From Bacteroidetes bacterium SB0662_bin_6 (lineage in GTDB: Bacteria > Bacteroidota > Rhodothermia > Rhodothermales > VXPQ01), in NCBI GenBank assembly GCA_009839485.1, contig VXPQ01000020.1:1-39052 (forward strand): a stretch of DNA of 39,052 nucleotides. The letters are read 5' to 3'. The translations under genes were made by a program, and so were the position numbers. Under the pieces are notes generated by a model. It was not told the origin of the DNA. It ran no database searches and saw only the letters and a list, made by a program, of their open reading frames with translations. This document shows positions 7,895-15,452 of the stretch, piece by piece; positions within the stretch are counted from its first letter, which is position 1, and the number at the start of each line of letters is the position of its first letter.

Positions 7895-9064
7895 ATGTCC
7901 GATTCCTATCGCCCGCAGCCTGAAGACAAGTTCACCTTCGGTCTCTGGACCGTCGGAAACGTGGGCCGGGACCCGTTCGGAGAACCGGTCCGCGCGCCGT
8001 TCTCCCCCGTCGAAATCGTCCACATGTTGGCCGATGTGGGCGCCTTCGGGGTCAATTTCCATGACAACGATCTGGTGCCCATCGATGCGACGGCTCGGGA
8101 ACGGGACGAAATCGTGCGTTCCTTCAAACAGGCGCTCGACGAGCGAGGCCTGAAGGTGCCGATGGCTACCACGAACCTGTTCACGGACCCGGCCTTCCGG
8201 GACGGAGCTTTCACCGCCAACGACCCGGCGGTCCGGGCGTACGCCATCCACAAAACCATGCGCGCCATGGATCTCGGCGTGGAATGCGGAGCCACGACGT
8301 ATGTCTTCTGGGGAGGCCGCGAAGGGACCGAATCCGACGCCACGAAGAATCCGGTGGATGCGTTGGGCTGGATGCGGGAGGCCCTGAATTTTCTGTGCGA
8401 ATATGCGGTGGATCAGGGGTACGACCTGCGTTTCGCGCTGGAGCCGAAGCCGAACGAGCCGCGCGGCGACATCTATTTTCCCACGGTGGGCTCCATGCTG
8501 GGATTCATCGGTACGCTGGATCGCCCCGACATGGTGGGCCTGAATCCCGAGGTGGCCCACGAACACATGGCCGGGCTGAACTTCACGCATGCCGTAGCGC
8601 AGGCGTGGGATGCGGGCAAGCTGTTCCATATCGACCTGAACGATCAGAATCCGGGCCGCTACGACCAGGATTTCCGGTTCGCCGCACACAACCTCAAGCC
8701 CGCGTTTTTCCTCGTGAAACTGCTGGAAGAGGTCGGCTACGACGGCCCGCGCCATTTCGACGCGCATGCCTATCGGACCGAAGATGCCGAGGGAGTCAGG
8801 GATTTTGCGCGCGGGTGCATGAGGAGTTACCTGATCCTCAAGGAGAAGGCGCAGGCGTTCGCGGAAGACGAGGCCATCCAGGCATTGCTTGCCGAGGCGC
8901 AGCAGGCCTCCGCCGAATTCCCGTCGTATGCGGGCGGCTATTCCCGGCAGGCGGCGGAAGCGCTGCGGGAGCATTCCTTTGACCGGGGCCAGTTGGCCTC
9001 TCGGGGCCTGGCCTACGAAAAAATCGACCAGTTGCTTACCGATCTCCTGCTCGGCGTGCGTTGA
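7895..9064 (+). CDS. xylA: Xylose isomerase
   Basis: A 389-residue class I (actinomycete-type) xylose isomerase, converting D-xylose to D-xylulose (and D-glucose to D-fructose) with two divalent metals in the cytoplasm. Recognisable conserved stretches: FHDND with catalytic His56 and Asp59, [25 protein letters not shown] (metal Glu), [18 protein letters not shown] (paired metal Asp) and HFDAH, so all metal ligands are in place. The ATG at 7895 matches the usual family N-terminus; the open frame upstream is not family sequence. No xylulokinase or xylose transporter is adjacent, so the kinase must be elsewhere. The MazG-like gene follows 78 bp later on the same strand. Confidence 0.97.
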   Translation: MSDSYRPQPEDKFTFGLWTVGNVGRDPFGEPVRAPFSPVEIVHMLADVGAFGVNFHDNDLVPIDATARERDEIVRSFKQALDERGLKVPMATTNLFTDPAFRDGAFTANDPAVRAYAIHKTMRAMDLGVECGATTYVFWGGREGTESDATKNPVDALGWMREALNFLCEYAVDQGYDLRFALEPKPNEPRGDIYFPTVGSMLGFIGTLDRPDMVGLNPEVAHEHMAGLNFTHAVAQAWDAGKLFHIDLNDQNPGRYDQDFRFAAHNLKPAFFLVKLLEEVGYDGPRHFDAHAYRTEDAEGVRDFARGCMRSYLILKEKAQAFAEDEAIQALLAEAQQASAEFPSYAGGYSRQAAEALREHSFDRGQLASRGLAYEKIDQLLTDLLLGVR

Positions 9065-9142
9065 GCGGGCCGATTTCTGTTTCCTTCACTGCGTTTGTCC
9101 GAACCACCGCTCATTCCGGTTTCATCTCAGACCATTATCGCC

Positions 9143-9535
9143 ATGTCCTCCCATTCCTCGTCCAGTTATCAGTCCGACGCCCTGCGCACCTTGTCCCGGC
9201 AGTTTCACATAGGGAACGGCAGCGATGAAGGCGCCGTATCGCCCGAACTCCTGCACGGGGCCATCGGCCTTGCCACCGAAGCGGGCGAGTTGCTGGACGC
9301 CATAAAGCGTGCGCTCTACTACGGAGGCACGCTCGACAAACCCAATCTGGTCGAGGAGTTGGGCGATCTCGAATGGTACATGGCCGTGATCCGGGATGCG
9401 CTGGGTGTCGATCAGGAAGAAGTCCAGCGCATCAACATTGCGAAACTGCGGGCGCGCTATCCGGAGAAGTTCACCAGGGAAGAGGCCTACAACCGGGACC
9501 TCGACAGGGAACGGAAGATTGTAGAAAGGGGTTGA
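9143..9535 (+). CDS. MazG-like nucleotide pyrophosphohydrolase
   Basis: A 130-residue all-alpha NTP pyrophosphatase. The metal-binding signature is visible as E46-A-G-E49 on one helix and E72-L-G-D75 on the next (ExxE...ExxD), which is diagnostic of the MazG/dUTPase-like all-alpha superfamily. It hydrolyses nucleoside triphosphates to monophosphate and pyrophosphate, usually for nucleotide-pool cleaning; the single short domain is like phage and small bacterial members rather than two-domain MazG. The start at ATG 9143 gives the normal family length. Its stop codon is followed immediately by a 20-nt sequence found again at 12917. Confidence 0.88.
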   Translation: MSSHSSSSYQSDALRTLSRQFHIGNGSDEGAVSPELLHGAIGLATEAGELLDAIKRALYYGGTLDKPNLVEELGDLEWYMAVIRDALGVDQEEVQRINIAKLRARYPEKFTREEAYNRDLDRERKIVERG

Positions 9536-9554
9536 CCCCATGTCCTTAACTATA
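9535..9554 (+). repeat. 20-nt repeat shared with 12917-12936
   Basis: A 20-nt sequence starting ACCCCATGTCC and ending CTATA is identical at 12917-12936. Here it begins on the last base of the MazG stop codon. There it forms the outer end of a large palindrome and overlaps the stop codon of a minus-strand gene. Too long to be chance in this window; perhaps a dispersed intergenic repeat. Confidence 0.6.
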
Positions 9555-9570
9555 CGCCGATTTCATTGAC

Positions 9571-9599
9571 TTGACATTGCCCTATCCAATTATTATTTT
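9571..9599 (+). promoter_or_regulatory. Sigma-70-type promoter for thioredoxin/receptor operon
   Basis: TTGACA (9571-9576), a 17-nt spacer, then TATTTT (9594-9599) in an AT-rich island, 33 bp before the thioredoxin start. The -35 is consensus and the -10 is four of six. It is the clearest promoter in the window. Confidence 0.6.
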
Positions 9600-9632
9600 A
9601 GTCATGGCTAAAAAAATTTTTATGCGATTAAA

Positions 9633-10112
9633 ATGCAATTCCACGCTACCCTGTTCCGGTCCGTATGCAGGCGGCTCGTCCCTGCAATACTTCTTTTTCT
9701 GATTCCGACCGTCGAGGCAACGGCTCAGGGGGCGGAGACCGAGTGGCTGGGGTTTACCGAAGCCCTCGAGAAAGCCGCGGAAGAACACAAACCTCTCTTC
9801 GTATACGTGCGCGCTCCCTGGTGCGGCCCCTGTTACCGTATGGAGACCGATGTGCTTCCGGAATTGGGAAACCGGCTGCGTGGGTTCGTCAAGGCCAAAA
9901 TGGATCTGTCCGAGCGGCCCGAGCCGGGTTCCTTTGCGGATCAACGCGCTTTCCTGTGGGTGCGGGCCGAAGGATTGCAGACACCCCCTGCATTCGCAGT
10001 GATTTCTCCGGACGGGGTTACGGTGGTGGCGCTGCGCGGCTTCACGCAAGCCGGTCCGCTGGAACGCACGCTGCGTCTTGCCGAACGTCACATCGCGTCA
10101 TCGACCCCGTGA
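9633..10112 (+). CDS. Exported thioredoxin-fold protein
   Basis: A 159-residue protein with a signal peptide (about 1-31, ending ATAQ) followed by one thioredoxin fold of the thioredoxin_7/DUF255-like kind. The redox motif is APWCGPC with cysteines at 64 and 67, and the cis-proline segment is TPPAFAV at about 113-119. It would act in the periplasm as a thiol-disulfide oxidoreductase. It ends 6 bp before the TonB receptor gene, so the pair is an operon. That receptor carries an unusual CGVC in its plug, a plausible client or partner. Reductase versus oxidase direction cannot be told. Confidence 0.88.
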   Translation: MQFHATLFRSVCRRLVPAILLFLIPTVEATAQGAETEWLGFTEALEKAAEEHKPLFVYVRAPWCGPCYRMETDVLPELGNRLRGFVKAKMDLSERPEPGSFADQRAFLWVRAEGLQTPPAFAVISPDGVTVVALRGFTQAGPLERTLRLAERHIASSTP

Positions 10113-10118
10113 TCCGCC

Positions 10119-12395
10119 ATGCGCACCGTTCCGATCCTGTGCGTGCTGGCGGCGCTGGCTGTACTGACTGATGCTTCCTTAGCCCAGATGCCGGCGGAGG
10201 GATCCGTTGCCCGTACGCTTGTTACGGGCACCGTCACGTCCGGCGGTCTGCCGGTTCCGTTTGCCCATGTGGGGGTGGCGGGCGCAACGTACGGCGCCGC
10301 GGCCGATGCGGACGGCGCGTACCGTCTCGAAGGAATCCCTGCCGGAACGTGGACGCTGGTTGTTTCCGCCGTAGGGTACGAAACCGCCGAATACGTTATT
10401 GTACTGGAAGAGGATGAACACCTCGAACAGCCCATCCGGCTCCGGGAGGCCGTGATCGAGAACGAAGGCGTGGTGGTCACCGGCACGCTTGTGGAAACGT
10501 TTGTCCGGGATTCCCCGGTGAAGGTGGATGTCGTTTCGTCAAGCTACCTGGCGAAAACCTCCACCTCGAACATTATGCAGGCGATCGACCGGGTAAACGG
10601 TTTGCGCCAGCAGATCGATTGCGGGGTGTGCGGCACGAACAACATTCGCATCTACGGCATGGATGGGCCGTACTCCGCCGTACTGATCGACGGGATGCCC
10701 GTAATGAGCAGCCTTGCCACCGTGTATGGCCTGAACGGCATCAGCCCGGCGCTCATTCGGCAGGTGGAAGTGGTCAAGGGGCCGATGTCCACATTATACG
10801 GAACGGAGGCGCTCGCGGGCGTCATCAATATCATCACGAAATCCCCGCGCGTTTCGCCGAGATTCAGCGCCGCCGCCTTCGCCAACGATCATGGAGAATA
10901 CTCGGCGGATTTCGGCTTCGTCCCGTTGCGGGGTTCCTGGAGCGGTTTGCTGTCGGGAACGCTTGCATACAACCAGCGCTTCGTGGATCAGAACAGCGAC
11001 CGCTTCACGGATATTCCGCTGAACAAGCGCATCTCGTTATTTGCAAAACTCGGGAAAACAGACCGCCAGGGCCGGCAGCGCCTGAGTCTTTCCGGGCGCT
11101 ATTATGCGGAGGACCGGCTCGGCGGCACTCGTTCTTTCGTGGATCGCTTCCATACCGCGCTGCGCGGATCTACGGAGTACTATGGCGAAACCATCCGCAC
11201 GGAGCGCGCCGAATTGCTCGGTATGTATGCGCTGACGCCGGATCGGGGCGCGTGGCTGGAATTTGCGGCCAACGATCATGTACAGGACAGTTATTACGGA
11301 GACCAGTATTACCGGGCGCGTCAGGGCGGCGTCTTCGGTCGGTTGGCGCGGCAATACCGGCCCGGAACCCGCCAGTCCGTACTTGTCGGCGCGGACTTGC
11401 GCGGACACAGTTATGACGATAACACCGGATCGACCGGGCGTTTCGACCCTGCGGGCCGCCTGCTTGAAAATCGCCCCGACAGACGCTGGATCCCCGGCGT
11501 ATTCACGCAGCACGAAGTGTCGTTTGCAAGGACCATGCGCCTGCTTTCAGGACTCCGGGTGGATCGTCAGCGCGACCATGGCTGGATATTTTCTCCGAGA
11601 CTTGCTTTCAAGGCGCGGCCTCATGATCGCACGACGCTGCGTCTGAACGCCGGCACCGGATTCAGGGTTGTCAATCTGTTCACGGAAGATCATGCCGCCT
11701 ACGCCGGGACGCGCGCGACCGTTGTGCTGGAAGATCTGGATCCGGAACGATCCTGGAGCGCTGCGGCCAGCGGCGAGCAGATCGTGCCGTTCGGCGGGAA
11801 TCCGCTGACCCTTGGCGTGGATGTCTTCCATACGCATTTCTCGAATAAGATCGAACCCGATTACTCGGTCCCCGGCGAGATCCGGTACGCGAATCTGGAC
11901 GGCTTTGCCGTGACACGCGGTGTGTCCGCAACCCTGTCGCAGAATTTCGGCAGGCCGTCCCTGCGTTATTCGGTCGGCTTCACGGCGATGGATGTGTTTC
12001 GGGAAGAATACGGGCAGCGCTCGCCGATCGAGTTCGCTTCTGATTATCAGGGCAATGCAAGCGTTACGTGGACGCATTCCAAACGCTGGACCGTCGACTA
12101 CACGGCCGTGTTGACCGGCCCGATGAAACTTCCCGAATATCCGCCGCCTTTCTCCAGACCGGCATGGTCTCCTGCATTCGCCACGCACGATGTGCAGGTT
12201 ACGTACGACCTGGATATCGCCGGGTCAGGCGTCGTGCAGATCTACGGGTCGGTCCGCAATGTGTTCGGATATGCCCAGCCCTCGCCGCTCGTTGACCCGG
12301 ACCGTCCGTTCGGCGAATCCTTCGACACGACCTATGTATACGGTCCGCTGTACGGGCGCACCGTCAGTTTGGGATTGCGGGTGATGGCCCTTTAG
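10119..12395 (+). CDS. TonB-dependent outer-membrane receptor with CarboxypepD-like domain
   Basis: A 758-residue receptor that moves a ligand across the outer membrane using energy from TonB. Order: signal peptide (1-22, cleaved near SLAQ), a carboxypeptidase-like regulatory beta-sandwich (about 33-110), the plug (about 125-240, with IRIYGMDGPYSAVLIDG and VEVVKGPMSTLYGTEALAGVINIIT), then the barrel. The plug holds CGVC at 168-171 just before the IRIYG segment; similar cysteine pairs occur in a Bacteroidota subgroup of receptors. With the thioredoxin gene 6 bp upstream this suggests a redox- or metal-linked ligand, which is inference. The stop codon is TAG at 12393-12395, whose G is the first base of MITE copy 2, so the last residues (RVMAL) may not be original; barrels usually end in an aromatic residue. 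Confidence 0.93.
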   Translation: MRTVPILCVLAALAVLTDASLAQMPAEGSVARTLVTGTVTSGGLPVPFAHVGVAGATYGAAADADGAYRLEGIPAGTWTLVVSAVGYETAEYVIVLEEDEHLEQPIRLREAVIENEGVVVTGTLVETFVRDSPVKVDVVSSSYLAKTSTSNIMQAIDRVNGLRQQIDCGVCGTNNIRIYGMDGPYSAVLIDGMPVMSSLATVYGLNGISPALIRQVEVVKGPMSTLYGTEALAGVINIITKSPRVSPRFSAAAFANDHGEYSADFGFVPLRGSWSGLLSGTLAYNQRFVDQNSDRFTDIPLNKRISLFAKLGKTDRQGRQRLSLSGRYYAEDRLGGTRSFVDRFHTALRGSTEYYGETIRTERAELLGMYALTPDRGAWLEFAANDHVQDSYYGDQYYRARQGGVFGRLARQYRPGTRQSVLVGADLRGHSYDDNTGSTGRFDPAGRLLENRPDRRWIPGVFTQHEVSFARTMRLLSGLRVDRQRDHGWIFSPRLAFKARPHDRTTLRLNAGTGFRVVNLFTEDHAAYAGTRATVVLEDLDPERSWSAAASGEQIVPFGGNPLTLGVDVFHTHFSNKIEPDYSVPGEIRYANLDGFAVTRGVSATLSQNFGRPSLRYSVGFTAMDVFREEYGQRSPIEFASDYQGNASVTWTHSKRWTVDYTAVLTGPMKLPEYPPPFSRPAWSPAFATHDVQVTYDLDIAGSGVVQIYGSVRNVFGYAQPSPLVDPDRPFGESFDTTYVYGPLYGRTVSLGLRVMAL

Positions 12396-12659
12396 GGCCT
12401 GTTACCACTATACAGCGGCGCTCTGTTCCGTCAGGCACGGCGTCAATCAAGGCGCGAGGAGTGAAGTTTGGTGGTTCCAAATGAGCGACGAGCAACGAAG
12501 AGTGACGCCGTGACCGGCGGAACCCGAAGGGCGGGGCCTGTTTTCCCGCCATGCGGCGTTGCCGCTCGCTTATGTGGCTGGGCCACACTGCGCTCGCGGC
12601 GCCTGGCCTGGCAGAAAAATAGGCCCCGCAGAGCATTGCTGTATAGTGTTAACAGGCCC
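12395..12659. mobile_element. MITE-like structured element, copy 2 (265 bp)
   Basis: The same length and core orientation as copy 1 at 6393-6657, with nearly identical sequence. It is preceded by TA but followed by TG, so a clean TA duplication is missing on the right. At the tips the two arms are exchanged relative to copy 1: copy 1 has CAATGC on the left arm and CGGCGC on the right, and copy 2 the reverse. Both arms here read CTATACAG where both in copy 1 read CTATGCAG, so arms within one copy match each other. It provides the last base of the receptor stop codon. Confidence 0.8.
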
Positions 12660-12738
12660 TGTAGACGATTCGTCTATATTTCCAGGAATACTCCGGTTAA
12701 ATTCGCGTACTTCTCGCAGCCTCCTGAAAGGGCATGAG

Positions 12739-12783
12739 ATGCGCATTTTCAGGTAACGCAGGGCCCGGGAAGCGCCTGCGAAC
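12739..12783. repeat. Direct repeat unit A (pair with 12833-12877)
   Basis: A 45-bp unit beginning ATGCGCATTTTCAGG and ending GCCTGCGAAC is repeated with six differences at 12833-12877, 94 bp downstream. Unit B also forms the left arm of the palindrome described next. The stretch 12660-12931 holds these repeats and a short dyad (TAGACGA / TCGTCTA, 12662-12676); I see no gene in it. Confidence 0.7.
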
Positions 12784-12825
12784 GGGAGATCGTGGAAAGG
12801 GACTGACGCGGTTGTCCGGTAGGGG

Positions 12826-12924
12826 CATGGGGATGCGTATTTTCAGGTAACGTAGGGCCCGAGACACGCCTGCGAACCGGTAGAATGCCGCACGTTTACG
12901 TTACCTGAAAATACGCACCCCATG
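12826..12924. repeat. Long palindrome between receptor and TIM-barrel gene
   Basis: A 21-bp perfect inverted repeat (12834-12854 / 12897-12917, arms containing TATTTTCAGGTAACG and its complement) extends outward by seven more pairs (CATGGGG 12826-12832 / CCCCATG 12918-12924) if base 12833 is bulged. The loop is 42 nt. It sits at a convergent junction, 8 bp from the stop codon of the minus-strand gene. No T-tract follows, so a simple terminator is doubtful. A REP-like element or transcript-end stabiliser is possible. Confidence 0.7.
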
Positions 12925-12931
12925 TCCTTAA

Positions 12932-13768
12932 CTATATCCGCAATTCCTTGAACCGCCTCGCTTGCGCCTCGATAGCCGGTTCGGTGGCGAGCCGTTCCAC
13001 GCTGGACGCGCCGAAGAACCCGACGATGCCTTCTGTGTGGTCGAAAATGTACTGCACATCGTCCGGCTCCGCGATGGGACCGCCGTGGCATAGCACGAGC
13101 ACATCGGGATTGACGGCTTTCGCTGCGTCGTGAATCGCCTGTACGCGTTTTGCGGATTCCGCGAGTGTCGGCGCCGTATCGGGATTCACCCCGATGGATC
13201 CCTTCACCGTGGTATTCATGTGCGCCACGACGATATCCGCGCCGGCCTCGGTCAGGGCAGTGGCCTGGGCTTCATCGAAGGCGTACGGACAGGTGAGCAT
13301 GTCGAGTTCGTGCGCCACGCGGATCATTTCGATTTCGAGGTCGAAACTCATGCCCGTCTCCTCCAGAATCTGCCGGAAATTCCCGTCGATCACGCCCACG
13401 GTGGGGAAGTTCTGGACGCCGTCGAAGCCCATTTCCTTGAGTTGCTTCAGGAAGACGGGCATCAGCCGGAAGGGATCGGTGCCGCATACGCCCGCCAGCA
13501 CAGGGGTATCCTGGACGACCGGCAGGACCTCGCCGGCCATGTCCATGACGATGGCGTTCGCATCGCCGTAGGCCATCAGGCCCGCCGCGCTGCCCCGGCC
13601 CGCCATGCGGTAGCGCCCGGAATTATAGATGATGATGAGATCGACGCCGCCGCGCTCGGCGAACTTGGCGGAGATGCCGGTTCCGGCGCCGGCGCCTATG
13701 ATCGGTTTGCCCGCCGCTGCCTGATTGCGAAGGCGTTGCAGGCACTCCTCGTATGGAATGAATGGCAT
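12932..13768 (-). CDS. PEP-hydrolase-like TIM-barrel protein
   Basis: A 278-residue TIM barrel of the phosphoenolpyruvate-hydrolase-like / TIM_br_sig_trns family (PF09370-type). Typical sequence is visible: GAGAGTGISAKFAE at about 25-38, IIIYNSGRYRMAG at about 45-57, GVCGTDPFR, FDGVQNFPTVGVIDG, and LCHGGPI near the C-terminus. The fold is related to the PEP mutase/isocitrate lyase group, but the physiological reaction of bacterial members is not settled. It is the last gene of a minus-strand operon, 13 bp after a UPF0261 gene. The two families are commonly neighbours, and in plants and fungi they occur fused in one protein, so a joint function is likely. The stop codon overlaps the 20-nt dispersed repeat. 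Confidence 0.9.
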   Translation of the reverse strand: MPFIPYEECLQRLRNQAAAGKPIIGAGAGTGISAKFAERGGVDLIIIYNSGRYRMAGRGSAAGLMAYGDANAIVMDMAGEVLPVVQDTPVLAGVCGTDPFRLMPVFLKQLKEMGFDGVQNFPTVGVIDGNFRQILEETGMSFDLEIEMIRVAHELDMLTCPYAFDEAQATALTEAGADIVVAHMNTTVKGSIGVNPDTAPTLAESAKRVQAIHDAAKAVNPDVLVLCHGGPIAEPDDVQYIFDHTEGIVGFFGASSVERLATEPAIEAQARRFKELRI

Positions 13769-13781
13769 GGGTCTATGTGTT

Positions 13782-14987
13782 TTACGTCATCAGGGCGATC
13801 AGCCGTTCGAAGACCGCGTCGGCGAAGGCTGTGTCGTTGATGTGGAGGTCCAGTTCCACGAGTTCGACAGGAGGGCGTACGTGCCGGCGCAGCGCATCGA
13901 ACAGGGCTTCATCCGCTTCCGGGTCATGGAAGGGTTCGCCTTCCCGGTCGAGCATACTGACTCCCTTGAGCGGCAGCATGAGCACCGTCGGGCCCGTGGT
14001 CTTGTTCAGGTTTTCCGCGATGCGCTGCCCGATTTCCCGGCATTCTCCGGCGGTCGTGCGCATCAGCGTTACATTGGGGTTGTGCCGGTACAGGGTGCGT
14101 TCGCGAAAAGGTTCGGGCACGGTATGCATGGCCCGGAAATTCACCATATCGAGCGCTCCGCACGAGACGACCTGGGGGATGCCCGCTTCGCCTGCCGCCG
14201 TGAGGCGATCCGGACCGGCGGAAAGCACGCCGCCCACCACCTCGTCGCACCATTCCGTAGTGGTCATATCCGCCACGCCGGCCACGTAGCCGTCCCGGAT
14301 CAGTCCTTCCATGGAGCGTCCTCCGGAGCCTGTGGCGTGAAAAACGAGCATCTCGTACCCGGCCTTTTCCATGCGCTCACGAATGTTGTTCACGCAGGGG
14401 GTCGTCACGCCGAACATGGAGGCGGCCACGATGGGACGGTCTTTCGCCGCAGGCATGTCCTGTCCGACCATCCCGCAGATGGCGCCGGCGGCATTGGCGA
14501 GAATACGTCGCGACAGCGGGTTCAGGCCCGCAATATCGACCGCCGAATACATCAGCGTTACGTCCTTTACGCCCACATAAGGGGTTACATCCCCCGAGAC
14601 GACCGTCGAAACCATCAGTTTCGGAACGCCGACGGGCAGCGTCTGCATCGCTGCGGCGGCGATGTTCGTGCCGCCCCCTCCGCCGAGCGCCAGCACACCG
14701 TGGAACCGGCCCGCCTCGTACAGTTCCGGCGTGAGACGGCAGACGCCGCGAATCATGACATCGACGGCTTCTCCCCGGTCTGCCCGCTCCCGCAGCGCTG
14801 CCAGAGAACCGCCTCCGGCCACCGCTACCTCGTCCGCCGGAATGTCCGGAATGAAGCCGGGCTCGCCGAGCACGCCTGCATCCATGGTCAGCGTGCCGAA
14901 ACCCCGATCCCGGATGAGATCGCGCACGTACTCGTATTCCGTGCCTTTCGTGTCGAGCGTGCCGATGAGCAGGATGGTCCGGGGCAT
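13782..14987 (-). CDS. UPF0261 / Tm-1-like ATP-binding protein
   Basis: A 401-residue cytoplasmic protein of the UPF0261 family, related to the ATP-binding N-terminal domain of tomato Tm-1, which blocks tobamovirus replication. Landmarks are GTLDTKGTE at 9-17, a glycine-rich loop LGGGGGT at 101-107 likely to hold nucleotide phosphate, and STVVSGDVTPYVG followed by MYSAVDIAGLN. Length matches the family's two-domain form. It lies 15 bp after the cupin gene and 13 bp before the TIM-barrel gene. Its biochemical role in bacteria is not established; the constant pairing with the TIM barrel suggests a two-protein enzyme or sensor. No signal peptide. Confidence 0.9.
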   Translation of the reverse strand: MPRTILLIGTLDTKGTEYEYVRDLIRDRGFGTLTMDAGVLGEPGFIPDIPADEVAVAGGGSLAALRERADRGEAVDVMIRGVCRLTPELYEAGRFHGVLALGGGGGTNIAAAAMQTLPVGVPKLMVSTVVSGDVTPYVGVKDVTLMYSAVDIAGLNPLSRRILANAAGAICGMVGQDMPAAKDRPIVAASMFGVTTPCVNNIRERMEKAGYEMLVFHATGSGGRSMEGLIRDGYVAGVADMTTTEWCDEVVGGVLSAGPDRLTAAGEAGIPQVVSCGALDMVNFRAMHTVPEPFRERTLYRHNPNVTLMRTTAGECREIGQRIAENLNKTTGPTVLMLPLKGVSMLDREGEPFHDPEADEALFDALRRHVRPPVELVELDLHINDTAFADAVFERLIALMT

Positions 14988-15002
14988 GGCCGCCGCGAGC
15001 GT

Positions 15003-15437
15003 TCAGTTCGACGAGGGGTAGTCGATGGGCGTTTTGAGGGAACGCCAGGGTTCTTCCTCATGCATATCCACGGTGGCAGGCCCTTCGAAGGTTGCGGGGG
15101 ACAGGATAGCGAGGAAGATCAGAGGTTCGTCCCCCGCATTCCAGGTGGCGTGCACCACATCTTTCGGAATGTGGGCCATTTCGCCGGGACCGAGCAGGTG
15201 CTTTTCTTCGTCCACCCATTGCTCCGCCATTCCGGAAATCACGTAGATGATTTCTTCGAGGGCCGGATGGCGATGAAACTGGTGCGCATCCCCGGGCGGC
15301 ATGTGCACCCGCACCATAAGAAGGTCTTCGGCCTCGGTCAGTCCGGGGCGGCACAACCAGTGATGGGGCCCCCAGGGGGCTTCTTCCACCTCCGCCTCTG
15401 CGGCGGTGACAAAACGCAGGGTTCGATCGTCGGGCAT
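15003..15437 (-). CDS. Cupin-domain protein
   Basis: A 144-residue single cupin. Motif 1 is visible as H55-R-H57-PALEE with Glu61/62 and motif 2 as PKDVVHATWN with His96, so a mononuclear metal site looks complete. Small cupins act as sugar isomerases/epimerases, dioxygenases or ligand sensors; sequence does not choose between them. It lies within the operon, 15 bp after the dehydrogenase-fusion stop and 15 bp before the UPF0261 start. That context favours a role on the same substrate, perhaps an oxidised sugar; this is inference. Confidence 0.85.
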   Translation of the reverse strand: MPDDRTLRFVTAAEAEVEEAPWGPHHWLCRPGLTEAEDLLMVRVHMPPGDAHQFHRHPALEEIIYVISGMAEQWVDEEKHLLGPGEMAHIPKDVVHATWNAGDEPLIFLAILSPATFEGPATVDMHEEEPWRSLKTPIDYPSSN

Positions 15438-15452
15438 GGGTTTAGGGCCTGG

